Below, one piece after another: positions 1-11,928 of a stretch of 64,000 nt of DNA; within the stretch, counting starts at the first letter, position 1; each line of letters opens with the position of its first letter. Under the pieces are notes generated by a model. The model ran no database searches, was not told the origin of the DNA, and saw only the letters and a program-made list of their open reading frames with translations. Source of the stretch: Physcia stellaris (lineage: Eukaryota > Ascomycota > Lecanoromycetes > Caliciales > Physciaceae); the NCBI GenBank assembly GCA_018902385.1, contig JABSSW010000062.1:124001-188000 (forward strand). Reading direction: 5' to 3'. Made by a program: the position numbers and the translations under genes.

Positions 1-368
1 GAATAATCTTTCCAATGGTACATTATCTTATCCATTCCAGCGTATCCAATTGTTTCACTTCAGGTGTTGGTCACTGGTTGCGGATTTGAAACAAGGCAGC
101 TTGATTATGCGCGTCATGGGGTCTGGCGCGGGATTATGTGTAGTGTGGAAACGTTTCATGGGTCACAGGAACAGTCGTGTACTATGATAGTATTGCCGAC
201 GGGTCGCAAGTGGCGGACAGGAGCAGGCTTCGGTATAACCGTATAAGGGTCGATTGTCGCACATCGATTGCTATGGGCACGGCGAACCTTTGGGCGGTCT
301 GACAGTTCAACTTGCAATAGCACGTTCAATATAGGTAAAATCGGCTCAATACATCTCATCGGAACCCA
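1..368. other. No gene seen
   Basis: Only short overlapping open frames on both strands, none with a recognisable domain. It probably contains the promoter of the secreted-protein gene that starts at 369. Confidence 0.4.
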
Positions 369-1043
369 ATGCGCTGTTCGGTGGTCCCATTGCTGGGACT
401 TGTGCTCGCTCCAACATTTACCTGGGCTTCACCTAGACCGCTTGACGCAATCTCCCCTCACAATGAAGAAATCGACGAATCCAGGTCCGCATGGTGCCAC
501 CACTCCGAATGAGACCCGGAATGCTGACATGTCACCAGATTGGAATCTCGCTTTCTGTCCCTGGACCCCTCATTGGACGGTGGTAACATAGATGGCACGA
601 TGATCGGACCGGGCCTGTTCAAAATCGCCAACACACCGCTCTCCATCCAGCTCGGTCTCGGCCAGATCGTCGATCCCGAAGCCATGTTCAATCTGCTCAA
701 CGCCACGCAGCGCCACATCGCCGCCCAACTCGCCGCCTCGGGCGACAGCCAGCTGCCGCCGTCCCAGGAACCGTTCTGGTATAATCTGGATCAGGGCGTC
801 TGGTTCGAGGCGATCAGCTTTACGGATTACAAGCAGCATCTCACGTGGAGTATGCTGAATGAGACCATGACTTGGCTCGTTCCCCATCTGGCTCCTGTGA
901 GTAAGTACCGGCAGAGCGCGGCGGTGTTTGTGATACATGCGACTTATGGGTCGGTGGGGAGGATCTTCATCCAGCCGGGGTATAAATCGGAGGGACTTGG
1001 TGTGCCGGTGCTGGCGGGGAGTGAGGGAGTTTATCAGTACTAA
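369..1043 (+). CDS. Secreted hypothetical protein (206 aa, one intron)
   Basis: I model two exons, 369-484 and 539-1043. The 54-bp intron has a weak GTCCGC donor but a good CTGAC branch site and CAG acceptor. The start at 369 gives a signal peptide (MRCSVVPLLGLVLAPTFTWA), which the second exon alone lacks; that exon has no ATG at its 5' end. The mature protein has no known catalytic motif. It contains Asn-X-Ser/Thr sites (NAT, NET) and aromatic-rich stretches such as EPFWYNLDQGVWFEA, and ends GVYQY. I do not recognise the family. The role is unknown; an extracellular protein is the most that can be said. The exon-2 frame is secure, the exon-1 join less so. Confidence 0.6.
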
Positions 1044-2030
1044 TAGGTGATTCGGGTATTAGAGGCTATCTTTGATTGAATGTGTAGGGACAGGCGTTGG
1101 CGGTTCACATCATTTGGGTTTAGCTAAAGACGCCTTGCGTGATGGGGAAAGGTAGCAAGGAGGCACTCTAGTAAGAGGCCTGAGTATAGCTCCTCGGCCG
1201 CTGAAGAGTTGCTTGATAGATTCAAGACGATCACTCGAGTCTATTTGGAAGCGAAATCACAAGTGCCAGGTAGTGTTGTCTGTCCTCTTGCAGCAAGCAC
1301 TTGTTCTATAATATCAGGTTCTCGTTCCCAGACAGGATGCCTTCTTGCCATATAAAGATCCCACGGCGACTTTTGGATTCAGGACTCCATCGTATCTCTC
1401 CTGTATACGCTCTGCAACCCTGGTTCAAATTGATAATCAATGGATACCGGAAGCGGTATTCACTGATTATTCAGTCTATCGTAAGCCTACAAATAGATTT
1501 CACAAGAAAATAGTCTCATTATTCTCTCATGTCGTGATTGTGAAAGCCAGTGTGCGGCCGCCCCCCGTAGAACAATGCTGTCTTGGCTCAGGATGAGGGA
1601 ATGTTGGTCCCCCTTTTGAAAATTTGACATTGCTACCGTGAGACGGAACATCGTTTCTCTGGAAATTACCAACGAGGAGCTGTCTGCTATGGACCGGTGG
1701 CGTGAAGGATCGGATGAGAGCTGGCCTTGAGGGTAATACGCTTACGTTGTAAAGGTGGATAGGGGTAGTGTAGACATTCTACTCGGCTCCAGAAGCAGCC
1801 ATAGTGCTTTGCATAATCAAGCACACTCGGTAGGTTATTTGGATTTAATCGAATCTTTGACCGTATAACGCGTAAGGTTTTCCCATTTTAACTTGTCGGA
1901 GTGCTCATCTCTCGAAAAAAGTACGATACAGAAGGGTACGTCCAATGATATCTGCAGATGAAGAAATGCAAAGAACACCAAAAGCCACGCTGGTCCATGC
2001 TAATCGTTGTATCCATCGCTTTGTCTAAAT
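1044..2030. other. Intergenic, no gene seen
   Basis: About 1 kb with only short frames lacking codon-usage or domain support. The flanking genes converge here. Confidence 0.4.
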
Positions 2031-2718
2031 CTATGGAGCTCCCCCGGTATAGTCAACGATACGAGACGGGTCCATCCCATACGTAGTATGGTCATTAGCA
2101 TATTCCCACCAGCCCCCTTGCGTATCGTTGTAATCTCCTTTCGGGCACTGATTCATAACCTTATTCATCGCCCAATTGCACTGTTCCGAGTTCGCATACT
2201 GGCTGGTCATCAGGGTGGCGTAGTATTGCGGATACATCGATGCCAAAGTTTCATAACATCCTCCTTTACCCAGGCCTTGCGGGGGGCAACTGATGACCAC
2301 GTTAAGCTGTTGTACGGCCGGTGTGCCGTCCGGACCAGGGCCGAATGAGTTGAATGCAAACCCACTCGAGCTATAGACAGCGCCTATGGCCGCATTGCTC
2401 GTGGCCGAGTTGACGGGGCTGATGCCCTCTGACTCCTGGGACCCACTGCAGACTTGAAGTGTAGATGCGGTGAGCAGCTGTGTGGGAAGCCAGGTGCCGC
2501 TGGTATAGCAATGTAGCCAACCAGTGCGGGTAGGGTCGCTCCAGTCGGCGGTGACATCGATTTTCGGTCGCTTCTTGCGGCTGACGAGAGATGGGAGGCC
2601 GTTTACTATGGGTAGAAGGATTTGTAGCGATACCGTGAAGACGGCGAGGAGAAAGCCTATAAGATGCTATCAGCTCTACAATGTTGATGTTGGCTTTGCG
2701 CAATTCCTTACCTCTCAT
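2031..2718 (-). CDS. Small secreted cysteine-containing protein (210 aa)
   Basis: Reconstructed as a 7-nt first exon (2712-2718, ATG AGA G), a GTAAGG...CTGATAG...TATAG intron, and a second exon 2031-2656. The join creates MRGFLLAVFTVSLQILLPIVNG, a clear signal peptide, followed by a dibasic run (RKKRPK) that could be a Kex2-type processing site. The mature part has six cysteines, in LHCYT, QVCSG, ISCPP, GGCYE, EQCNW and NQCPK, which could form three disulfides. It ends GGWWEYANDHTTYGMDPSR...GGAP. I do not recognise the family. Size, secretion and paired cysteines fit the small secreted (effector-like) proteins of fungi, but that is inference. The tiny first exon is the weak point; the downstream frame is open and coherent. 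Confidence 0.6.
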
Positions 2719-3235
2719 TGCTGTTACTACGAGTCTGGTTTTTGGGATAGGATGACGAGCGTTCCCGGATTACTAAAGATTCATATACCAAACATTCTTT
2801 TGGCGGCCGCAAAGGAATGACGCGGAGCGCATTTGCGCTTAAACATCAGACGAATAGAAAACCAATCGTTGCCCACTACGATACGCGGCAATACAAAAGA
2901 GTCACTCAGCCTCTGATCTCGCGACCCGTCGGCAATAAAAGAAGGGATGCTCATGTGCCCCCACATCTAGAAACATGCAGTAATTGCGCTGAAGTTGAAA
3001 CTTGAGGAATAAGGTCACTCATCACACATACTTTGTCCCAGCAGTAGTACATGTCTTATCAAGGCTTGTGAGATGTCACGGATTCATGTTCTCTAACAAG
3101 GAACCAAGGCGAAAAGTCAAGGATACCTGATCTTTATCTCCGTGAACTACTCGTTTTCGCAGTATTGAGGCGCAAGCAAGGTGTTGCATACCTCGCGCCC
3201 TTCCCATCCTTTGCGATCTCAGCCCAAAACACAGT
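2719..3235. other. Intergenic, no gene seen
   Basis: About 500 bp between the 5' end of the small secreted protein gene and the 3' end of the beta-galactosidase gene, both on the minus strand. No supported feature. Confidence 0.4.
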
Positions 3236-6200
3236 TCAATACGCCCCCTCCCTCTGGCCCCACACATCCTTACTACTCATCTCAAAAATCTGGCTGTATC
3301 CAGTTTGCACCACTGCCGTGCTCATAAGCTTGAAATCCGCCACTCGCGCACCTGTCGTCTGATTCAAGCTCCAAAGTGATAGCGCCAGGTAGTTGTTCCC
3401 GTGATAGTTCAGAATACCTTCGGGAACAGGGAATACAGTTTGTGGGCCGATGTTATTCACTATCAGCTATCAGTTTCGAAAACAGAAAAGGGAGGGATAG
3501 CCGAAAACAAAAAAACATACCATATTTCCCAAATTGCCATCCGTTGACGTAGAGCTGACATCTGAACTGCATTGGGACTGATGAGTCGGGCAAGGTGGTA
3601 TTTGCAAACTCAAAGGCAAGTGGAATGTCATATCCAATTGGCATGTCAAGAGAGAAGGTGGTTGTGTAGAAGGTAATACCCGCTCCTTCAATCCCATCGG
3701 TAGGATTTTTCTTACCTTCCCAATCCTGTGTCGGTGGCGCGGGGAGATGAAACCCCTGTCTCTCCGCGTAAAGTCCGCCTTCATTCAATGGGCCTCGGAT
3801 TTTGTCTCGATACGCTTCACCGCCTAGATTGCCTGTGATTTTCCACGCAATGTCCCCAGGGTTAGAATGGCCAGAGAGAGAGTATCGCAGAATTCCACGT
3901 GGCGTCTTCATCTGGTCCGCACCGACTTTGCCATTCTCGTCCAGGCCCATGGTGTCAATTATCACAGTCAACACATACTTTTGCCCCACGGTAAGAGAGG
4001 GTAATTTGAGTGTTTGGTTATAGTTAGCGTTTGTGGATGTTCCAGGCCAGGAACCTAGGAAAGAGCTGTTTAGGTAGATGGCATGAGCGAAGGCAGTGCC
4101 GCCCTGGGTTTCAATGAAAAAGGTGCTCTCGTTCCCGTTGGCGGCGAAATGCCCTCGGTAGAGTATTGTACCCGTATTGAAGCCATAGTCAGAGGCGTAA
4201 AGTGAAGTAGGCGTGCTCAGATTACGTGGATTGTTGCTCCTTGGGTAATTTGCGGTAGTCCAGAGCGTATGGTCATAGGCGTGGTTGATCTCTGGGAGAG
4301 AGTCGATCGATTTCCAGTCGAGCTCAGTAAGAATTGGAATGCTAAAGTTGGGCGTATTGAAGGGGATGGTTGCGCAGAAAAGGCCTCGACTATTTGTTGT
4401 TGTAGGCACGATTGCATCATTGAAAAGTAGAGCAGTGATCGGGGAGGAGGCGCCAATTACGGTGAGTGATGTAGTGGTATTTGTATCACCTCGTAATTTC
4501 AGGGTGCTATTGAATATTGAGGCTGTGCGGAGGAGATAACCACCTTTGACGATCACGGAGGAGGAGTGGGGTGAGGTGAAGTTATCGCCTTGAGAAGGAC
4601 CTCGTAGGGGTAAAACCCAGTAGTTGTAGGCGTCGTTCCGATCTGCGTGAATTAAGTGTCAGCGATTAACATTGACCCATAGTGAAACGGTGGGACCTGA
4701 TCAATAGCGACGTATTTGGGAACATGCTTACCTAAGAGATAGACCGTGAGATCAATTCCAACTAGTACTACCTTCTGGGAAGGGGTAGATGCCCAATTGA
4801 GAACAAGAGCACCGTTTCTGACCTGTGAGTGAATACCTGAGCCATCGAGGATTCTATAAGTCGTAGCACCGGTGAATGCGATTTCGTTAGTCTCATTCAG
4901 CCCGTTGTAAAGAATGAGAATGGTCATTGTCCCATAATTCTTCCACGTAAAAATGTCAGCAGTAGAATAGAGAAGCCGGACAGAGCATCCAAGCGCGTAA
5001 TCAGTCACATGAATCTTCGAATCACGTCCATTGAGAGTCAAATCGGCGCTGAGCTGTGGGATACTGAGAAGTCCCTGACTAGTTGGCACATTGAGACGGT
5101 AGTGTGTCGAAGTAAGGGTACTATAATTAGCATGGCGTACGACGTAGAAGCTGGTTGCATTGCCAGTAAGTGGCGTGACCGCTAGCTGATCGGTGTCCAC
5201 GAAGCTGCCGTTTGTGGCATTGCCGGGAACGAGAGTCAAGTAGGCAGGTGACGCCTGTAAGAAGTTTGCAAGCAGCTTGGCCTCACTATACTTCTCGCGA
5301 AATACTGTACGGTCCTCGGCAATGACTGCGCCATAGTCGTATGAGGTATAGCCACCTGGATGACCAAGATTTCCCCAATTGGTACCACCAAAGGTCTGTG
5401 CTAATTAGTCGATATCCTGAAAGCACCATTGCATAATTTACCATATAGATGTTGAGGATGGTCACTCCAAAGCTGAAATCATTTTTGTAAAAAACCCGCT
5501 CAAATGCCTCGTTCAACAAAGTAGTACATTTAGCGAACGAAGATCCTCCCCAAGGATCAAAGCTTCCACCTTGAAATTCTATAAGTGAGTACGGTGTGGA
5601 AGGACTTTGATTCTCATGCAGAGTGTGGAAATTTGTTGGCAAAGCACCATCAGGCCAAGTATACGGATTGGCGCAGTCGAAGCCTAAAGGATAGGAATCG
5701 TGTCCATAAATGTCTACGGAACCAGTTCCTGTACCTGGCGCCTGATAGCCTTGAGGACGAGCATCATTGCTGATGAAAGGGACGAGGATGCCAGCGTCTC
5801 TGTATTGATCTTCCACCGCCTGGAAGTACTCGCCGTCTGGAAACTTTACGTCCGGGGTGGCTTGAGAATATTCGTTCTCGGGCTGAAATAGAATGACTGG
5901 GCCTCCACTGGTGATTTGGGCTGTGGCTATGATTTGGCCAATATTCTTCACGTAATTGGCGGTATAATTCAGGTAATCCGGAGTTCTGAGCCTTTCTTTC
6001 GTCCGTTGTAGCCAGCCAGGATATCCACCTCCAGATACTTCTGCGTTAATATATGGTCCTGGCCTTGCAAGGAGGTAGATTCCGGCTTCACTGGCTGCTT
6101 GGAAGAAAGGCTCCAGAGCAAAAACCCCCTCAGCCGTGAAGTTGCCCTCTTGGCCCTCTAGCAGGGCCCAATCCGTGTAAAAGGAAACACCATTGTAGCC

Positions 6201-6569
6201 AAGAGCTTTGATTTTTTGGAAGACGTCGAGCCATAGCGTGGGGACTGGAAGCCTGTGGTGGCTAAGTCTGCAACTTTACAAATAGAGAATTTTTTGTGGT
6301 ATCGCACCTGAAAGGGTGGTACTCCCCACTGTAGAAAAGTACGCGCTCGCCCCGAACAAACAGCGAATGATCGTCCCATGTAACCTATAGCAAATCGTAT
6401 CAGATCAAGGAAATTAATGTGTACGTTTCTGCCATACTACGTCCTGTAAGACTCCCTGCTTGTAAGGCTTGATAGTTTTACCTGGCCTTCCACGAAGGGC
6501 CAGCGAGAAGACTTGGGCAGAATAAAAAGATAGCAGCAAAATCCATATGGAGACTGTCACTAGAAGCAT
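3236..6569 (-). CDS. Secreted GH35 beta-galactosidase (1008 aa, six exons)
   Basis: Glycoside hydrolase family 35, releasing terminal beta-D-galactose from galactans and galactosides outside the cell. Exons: 6569-6441, 6384-6308, 6252-5442, 5395-4732, 4642-3521 and 3459-3236. The first 22 residues ([20 protein letters not shown]...) form a signal peptide. Family landmarks appear in order: [37 protein letters not shown], the acid/base glutamate in FQPENEYS, the nucleophile glutamate in [14 protein letters not shown], then [11 protein letters not shown]. Beta-sandwich domains follow, with many Asn-X-Ser/Thr sites and a C-terminal jelly-roll region ending in [13 protein letters not shown]. About 1000 aa is the normal length for fungal LacA-type enzymes. 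No lesion was found. The family assignment is very secure; the preferred galactan is not known. Confidence 0.95.
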
Positions 6570-7789
6570 GATCCAGAATGATCGTCAGCTCAAACAAATA
6601 AAGAGGGGTACATCAATGGTAAGCTCGCAGCGAGATTCCGGAAGAGAAGAGAGTGTCTAGGAAGAAGGTATCCCAGACAGCTTTTACATAGGATATCCTG
6701 GAGCTCATTCTCGATGCAGACATATGCTCCGTACCAGCTTCGGCATCCAGCCAAGAGAATGATGTCGTTGCATGCATCGTGCAAGAGAATTGTTGGGTTA
6801 TGGGAGGATGCTCGAGATTATTCCGGGCCAGCCCCTCTTTTCCCCCGCCCCGCCTGCATGCGATTCAACGTCATCAAAACATGATCTTAATTGATAATAC
6901 TGTATTATTGGATCCCGATGATTGTGTCACAGTACATATACCTAGATGAGCAAGGGTTTCGTTAAACATGAAAAGGAAATTGATTGTGTTCTGATGAGAC
7001 TCACCTGCCCCGTCTGTAGCCACCCGCAGCCGGGTATGAGCCCGGGATCGGTCCGGATGTGCGGAACAACGTCTCCAGGCCATTCATATTACGAGGTCGA
7101 GTACGACCATCTTGGCTCGAACCAGTTGCCAACAGTTTTCTCATCGGAATCCGTCTATCGAATAGTACAGTCTTGTTTCTAGCTCATCGGACGTCTTCTT
7201 CGCAGGCTCGCTGATGATGCGCCGAAGAGCCTGGAGGCCTTTTCGGAGCATCCGCAAAACATCTTGGATGACGGGCATCCATAATTGGTCACGGCTGCAC
7301 TGAACTCGGAGCCTCCGGACACGCGACTACGTTGAACATAAAAGAGTCAAACGGAACAGAGGATAGATGAAGTTCCTCACCATCGTCCAGCAGAAAATGG
7401 TTTTAGGAGCCATGTTACTTGCCATAGAAATCCACTTAAAAGGACAAGGTAGGTGTCTTTCTGAAAGCTTATCAGGACAGATTAGCGATAGAAAGTGTAT
7501 GTGACCAAGGAAATCTGCACATCATGTGAAAAGGAAAGGTTCACAAGTGGTCTAAAAGTGAGTGCATAATTGTCTTTATGTTTGACTCTGAGTCTATCTA
7601 GATGTACATTTCATAGCTCTCCCTCTATGCCCATTAGAATTAAAGCAGCAGTAAGTAGACTAAGTATTCTGGATACAGAACCTCGTCCTCGAAATCCACG
7701 CATTCTCTTCATCATTCAGTTCATCCACTCGAAATCTGGCCGTAATATGCTCATTCTGATTGGCCACTGTTCCGTGTTTAAAATCTGCA
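6570..7789. other. Intergenic; upstream of the beta-galactosidase
   Basis: No convincing gene. The minus strand from about 7789 to 7660 holds an open frame that may continue the hypothetical gene at 7790-8164 in another frame. The GH35 promoter must lie next to 6570. Confidence 0.4.
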
Positions 7790-8164
7790 TCAACCGCAAT
7801 CTTGATGATATCCTTCGCCTTGTGTCCAATTTCTTATGGTTAGAAACCACCGGAACTCGTATGCTCGTTTGAGACCTCGATCGGTCTGTTGCTTCAATAT
7901 AGCATCATACGACTGCTTTACTTTTTCCGCATCCTCTTTGCGCTTTTTTGCTTGGTCTTTGGCGTCTTTAGATCGCGAGGCGGGTTCATTGGGGACTTTA
8001 AATTCCGGACTGCGTTGTCTCGAACTCGAGCTTGAGGTTGTGCTCTCTTGAGATTTCGCATTATTCTTATCCCAATTTTCTATCAATGCCATCCTGGTGT
8101 TATATCCACCTGTACCTTTAAGCGATGGATCAGGCATCGGTGGACGTGGTGGAGGATCAGGCAT
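7790..8164 (-). CDS. Charged hypothetical protein (124 aa or longer)
   Basis: Starts at ATG 8164 with a proline-rich N-terminus (MPDPPPRPPMPDP), then a Ser-rich stretch (TTSSSSSRQRS) and a Lys/Glu/Asp-rich helical segment (SKDAKDQAKKRKEDAEKVKQSYDAILKQQ). This frame stops at 7790. A second frame, with coherent coding-like content (KAKDIIKIAVDAD..., RFRVDELNDEENAWISR...), runs on to a stop at 7660. I could not find an intron that joins the two in phase, so the gene is either frameshifted or uses a splice I missed. The family is unknown. No signal peptide or membrane segment is seen. Confidence 0.4.
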   Translation of the reverse strand: MPDPPPRPPMPDPSLKGTGGYNTRMALIENWDKNNAKSQESTTSSSSSRQRSPEFKVPNEPASRSKDAKDQAKKRKEDAEKVKQSYDAILKQQTDRGLKRAYEFRWFLTIRNWTQGEGYHQDCG

Positions 8165-8427
8165 AGTGGGCTATGAAGCTTTGGTAGAGTAGCTTGTAAA
8201 GGGCAGAGTTCTGCAGGAGATATATAATGAAGAGGATGATCTGTCAATGTAGTTGAAGGGTGCTGAGGTGGGTCTCGTTTCTTGGTTTAAGGTATAGCTG
8301 TAGGTTTGTCTGGTTTACGATAGATAGAGCAGTGGGAGCGACCTTTATATATGCCTCTCCTGGTGAAGTTTGGAAGGGTGAGACACTCATCCAGACATCT
8401 TTCATCGTTCCAATGTGATTAATGGTT
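8165..8427. promoter_or_regulatory. Probable promoter region of the 7790-8164 gene
   Basis: Non-coding, immediately upstream (on the minus strand) of ATG 8164. It contains ttatatatgcc near 8345, TATA-like by eye only. Confidence 0.25.
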
Positions 8428-9139
8428 TCATATTTGTCGCCATGTCACTTCGAGACAGGATGTGTGAAAGAAGCATCCACTTGCTCCCGACGGCTTTACC
8501 TGTCCGTTCATCATCAATACACGTATTCTCCTAATTATGATTGAATGCTGGCAATGGAGATAGAGAATTTCCTTCTTTATCCATTCACCAACAACATACG
8601 GATTCTCTTCTTTATGATTGAATGCTGGCAATGAAGATAGAAATTTCATTTTCCCATGATGTCCAGTAATTTCATAAATCGCGTTCTTCACTGAAATGTT
8701 GTTATCTCTCAAGTTAACCTGCCGTTCACATACTCGATCATAGGCTTTCCACCACTTTTCACAGCCTTGGTCGACAACATCTGTGACTGAGATAGTTGAG
8801 GCTTGTCGCTGGCGTAGTGCTCACCCTTTTCCAATCCTGCCAAAGCTTGGTCACTATCCTGTTCGGTACAACAGTATGAGATCTCTTTTATTGAACGAGA
8901 TCTCTTCATTGAGCATGTTAAGGCAGACCATAAGTGCTTGAGTTATGGCGATCTCGTGATAATTCAAAAGTCCCGCGATTGATTCGGATCACACCCACCA
9001 TGGATGAACCGCGGTCCTGTGAACTCGTCGGATCGTACAAATAAGGACTGGTGATTACAATATCGCCAGGTTGATGATTCGTCAGTAGAAACCCTCCGCC
9101 ACACTTGTCACTTGCTGGTTTCGGCGTTATGGTCACCAT
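8428..9139 (-). pseudogene. Decayed hypothetical ORF region
   Basis: Three minus-strand frames follow one another: 9139-8918 (MVTITPKPASDKCGG...), 8909-8709 (MKRSRSIKEISYCC...) and 8712-8428 (...NAIYEITGHHGKMKFLSSLPAF...). They are in different phases and I found no introns that join them. The last frame contains a duplication with a 77-bp period (TTATGATTGAATGCTGGCAATG at 8535 and 8612), which cannot preserve phase. The simplest reading is a degraded gene. No family is recognised, and it could instead be unrelated short frames. Confidence 0.3.
8516..8640. repeat. Imperfect tandem duplication, 77-bp period
   Basis: The 22-base core TTATGATTGAATGCTGGCAATG, less its last two bases, sits at 8535 and again at 8612. 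Related flanks (TACG.ATTCTC before, AGATAGA.AATTTC after) extend the match to about 45 bp. Confidence 0.8.
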
Positions 9140-10116
9140 GTGCTTCTCTACCGAATGAAAGATAGCACATCACCAGGGTAATCATTACCCATGAATTTTT
9201 CGCCAAAAGCTTCCCCTAGTAGCCTGTGTCAGGTTATGCTGATGTCAATAGAATCGATGCGTTGACCAGTATACGAGAGAAAAGGCCACACTCTGTAACG
9301 CCGAACAAAGGAAGTAGTAACAAGGTATTTAAGAGCAAGCAAGCCTCCTCACTACTTTGTCCAAACTACTCGAATCAGACCTCAAACTCGTGGCGTGTTT
9401 CTATCATGATCCCGGCGTTTCCAATGAGCCACTTCTGAATATACTACCAGCTCATATCAAGGACTACACATCTCTCAAGTGCCGCCATAATCGTCCATCA
9501 CGAACTATGAGACATTCCTCGCGCTATTTACATATGAGGAGGCGCTTATTCAAGATCTGACCTGTTAGATTTCATTTGCTTCGAAGTGCTTACTACTTTG
9601 AGGATTGAGTAGGGCATAAATGTCTTCACTCTGATATATGTGATGAAGAGTGAGTCAGTGTAAATGCTGAAACATCCCGAACGAATTGACCATCTAGAAC
9701 CTGATTCGAACAAGTCGCCAACTGCTACGGAAAACGAGCCAATTGGTGTTTGACATCAACCGCTTTGTTCACGTGTGGTCTTTGTCTGGGGTCGCTTGTC
9801 ATTCAGACTTCTACGAAAGAAGAGCTGATTGGTCCTCGACGTCAATGGCTTTGTTCTGATTAACATGCTCAATGCGTAATCTTTGTCTTGGTTCCCTTTT
9901 GACGCTCGAACCCTTATTGATTCTCATAGAACACAAAGAGTCTCACTCAGCTCGACACCACTTGTCACATATCTTGACTAGTATATCTTTGTGTCTCTTT
10001 AGATTCTTCAGTCTGCTTGATAAACGAACTTTAATCCCATCTCAAGACTTCATCAACCGGAAACGCCCAAAAAAAATATCAATCGAAAACTTAACATCTC
10101 TTTGGACCCAGGAACG
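9140..10116. promoter_or_regulatory. Upstream region of the RING gene with a duplicated CCAAT-containing module
   Basis: Two diverged direct copies lie at about 9725-9791 and 9811-9893. Each begins CTACG(G/A)AAA, carries a CCAAT-type site (CCAATTGG in the first, GATTGG in the second), then CATCAACCGCTTTGTTC or CGTCAATGGCTTTGTTC, and ends TCTTTGTCT. The second copy has about 15 extra bases. The position 220-390 bp upstream of the RING start suggests promoter elements, but no binding data exist here. The rest of the interval shows no gene. Confidence 0.5.
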
Positions 10117-10806
10117 ATGGACTCCACCCATATGTGCGGTTCGGCAAAAATAAAATCATCTTTACCGACTAAATCGACTAAAGACGAACGTGGTGACGAA
10201 GTTCCAGACCTCGCGACTCTCTCTCTGGATCAGAAGTGTGAGGAAGACTCAGCCTCACAGTCTAAGTCGAACACGGTTGAAATATCGGCCAAGGATGACC
10301 TCTCAAGCGGAAAGTCTAAGGACATAGATCCCGCAAGCGCTGTCGAGAGCGAAGATTCGCAGGACGAAGAAAACAGCGACAGTGCTTCCGAAGACGACGC
10401 CGAATATGATTCGGACGACAGCAACGAATTCAACGCAGACGACTTCGAATACGACTCAGATGGAGACATCATCTTCGAACTCGACCTCTCCGAAGATAAA
10501 AAGAAGAAGGCAGACGAGGCAGCCCGCAAACAATTCCTGAAGCAGCATCTAACGCCAATCGAGCTCTTCATTCATTCTCTTCCGTCTGTTGAGGTCAAGG
10601 ATCTACCAGAGGGTGACCGAGCCTGCGGCATCTGCGGAATCAATTACGAAGAAGGCGAAGCTCCGGACTTTGCGGTGAGGCTCCCATGCTCTCACCTTAT
10701 CGGGAAAGAATGTCTGCGTGGCATGTTGGCGCCGGAGGAAGAAGGAGGATCGGGGAAGACCTCGTGCTATCGCTGCCGACAGCCGATGGCGATACCCGAG
10801 AAATAA
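10117..10806 (+). CDS. Acidic RING-type zinc-finger protein (229 aa)
   Basis: Single exon; the first in-frame ATG is 10117 (MDSTHMCGSAK...). Residues about 60-135 are extremely acidic and Ser-rich (SEDSQDEENSDSASEDDAEYDSDDS). A Lys-rich helix (SEDKKKKADEAARKQFLKQ) follows. At the C-terminus is a RING-like cross-brace: CGIC, then LPCSHLIGKECL, then CYRC. One usual zinc ligand after the histidine is replaced by Gly (HLIG), a variant I believe is common in fungal RING proteins. RING domains typically act as E3 ubiquitin ligases by binding an E2; the substrate is unknown. The acidic tract suggests a nuclear or basic-protein-binding role (inference). Upstream lies a duplicated CCAAT module. Confidence 0.8.
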   Translation: MDSTHMCGSAKIKSSLPTKSTKDERGDEVPDLATLSLDQKCEEDSASQSKSNTVEISAKDDLSSGKSKDIDPASAVESEDSQDEENSDSASEDDAEYDSDDSNEFNADDFEYDSDGDIIFELDLSEDKKKKADEAARKQFLKQHLTPIELFIHSLPSVEVKDLPEGDRACGICGINYEEGEAPDFAVRLPCSHLIGKECLRGMLAPEEEGGSGKTSCYRCRQPMAIPEK

Positions 10807-11928
10807 GCTGGGCTTGTTTGATACTTTCGATATGACTCCTGGTGAGATGGTTAAGGGTGAATGCTTGGTATTCCAGATGTCGACAGCTTGTATGAGCTTG
10901 CCTATCGTCCCGAATTAGGGAAGAGTTGATAGAAGGTTGAGCAGAGATGACTGGTCATCGATCTAATGTTTAGAAGGGGCTTTGTTAAATTTGTTTACAT
11001 GTATCAATGATTGCTAGATTCTAGCAGAGTACAATTATGTCTTCTTGGTGATAAATTTCGAGCAAGAAAATTGGTCAATCTAGAACTCATGATATGTTAT
11101 CTGATACAAGCATTATCAGTATAAGCTTGAGCAGTTCTTCTATGACCGAAGTGGTGATACATGACGTTTTTGATGTCAGGAATCACGACCTTCGGAGAGA
11201 AATATACTGCTTTCTGTTGATGATAATAGTCTTTATAAATTATGAATCTTAATACATCTGCATAGATGTATAATGTTATTCCATCAGTTCATAGATTATT
11301 GAGATGCCTTTGATTTGGGTAGTCAAAGTGCTTTCATTGAGTGCGTTGCTGAAGACACTGCACCCCACAGACTTGGAAGACTAAACCGCTGTTACGCCGT
11401 CGGTATAACATCGAGTTGTCTCGACACTTTGAACGGGCGCCGTAACGTCGTATCTGCCATCCTCGCATAACTCCGTCTTCCTGACAGAAAACCCTATGAG
11501 AGTGGGTACGGACAGGTGCTATTCTGATCATCTAAGGCGAAATTAGAAGGACGGGCAGTAGCTAGGACCATAGATGTCGTCCGTCGAAAGGTGCGATAGG
11601 CATCGGGCTTTTACGAGGGCTGACCATGTAAACTGCTCGCGACGTAGACAATGTACTGTCGAGGGCAATTGACCCCCATCAAAAACGCGCTCGATGAACG
11701 ATTATGTGTCTAGATGCCCGCCAGAGAAATGCTCTGATGGGTAAGGCGGTATATCTAAATAGATAACATGATACCAGGTTGAAAATCATGACCTTGAATT
11801 TTGGACGAAATTGCTATATTGGGCTCCTCAGATCAGGATGGCTTGGATGGTGGGAGGAAACATACAGTATCATTCGAAGAGCCTCAGATATGTGTATCTG
11901 ATAATCTCATCTTCGAATCGGTTTCCAC
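10807..11928. other. Intergenic, no gene seen
   Basis: AT-richer stretch of 1.1 kb between convergent genes. No supported ORF or repeat. Confidence 0.4.

Noticed and set aside
7100-7130. B-box-like GGTTCGAGCC on the minus strand
   Set aside because: The flanking bases do not pair as a T-stem.
9690-9735. tRNA-like T-arm on the minus strand (GTTCGAATC with a pairing 5-bp stem)
   Set aside because: No matching acceptor stem, anticodon arm or A-box could be found upstream.
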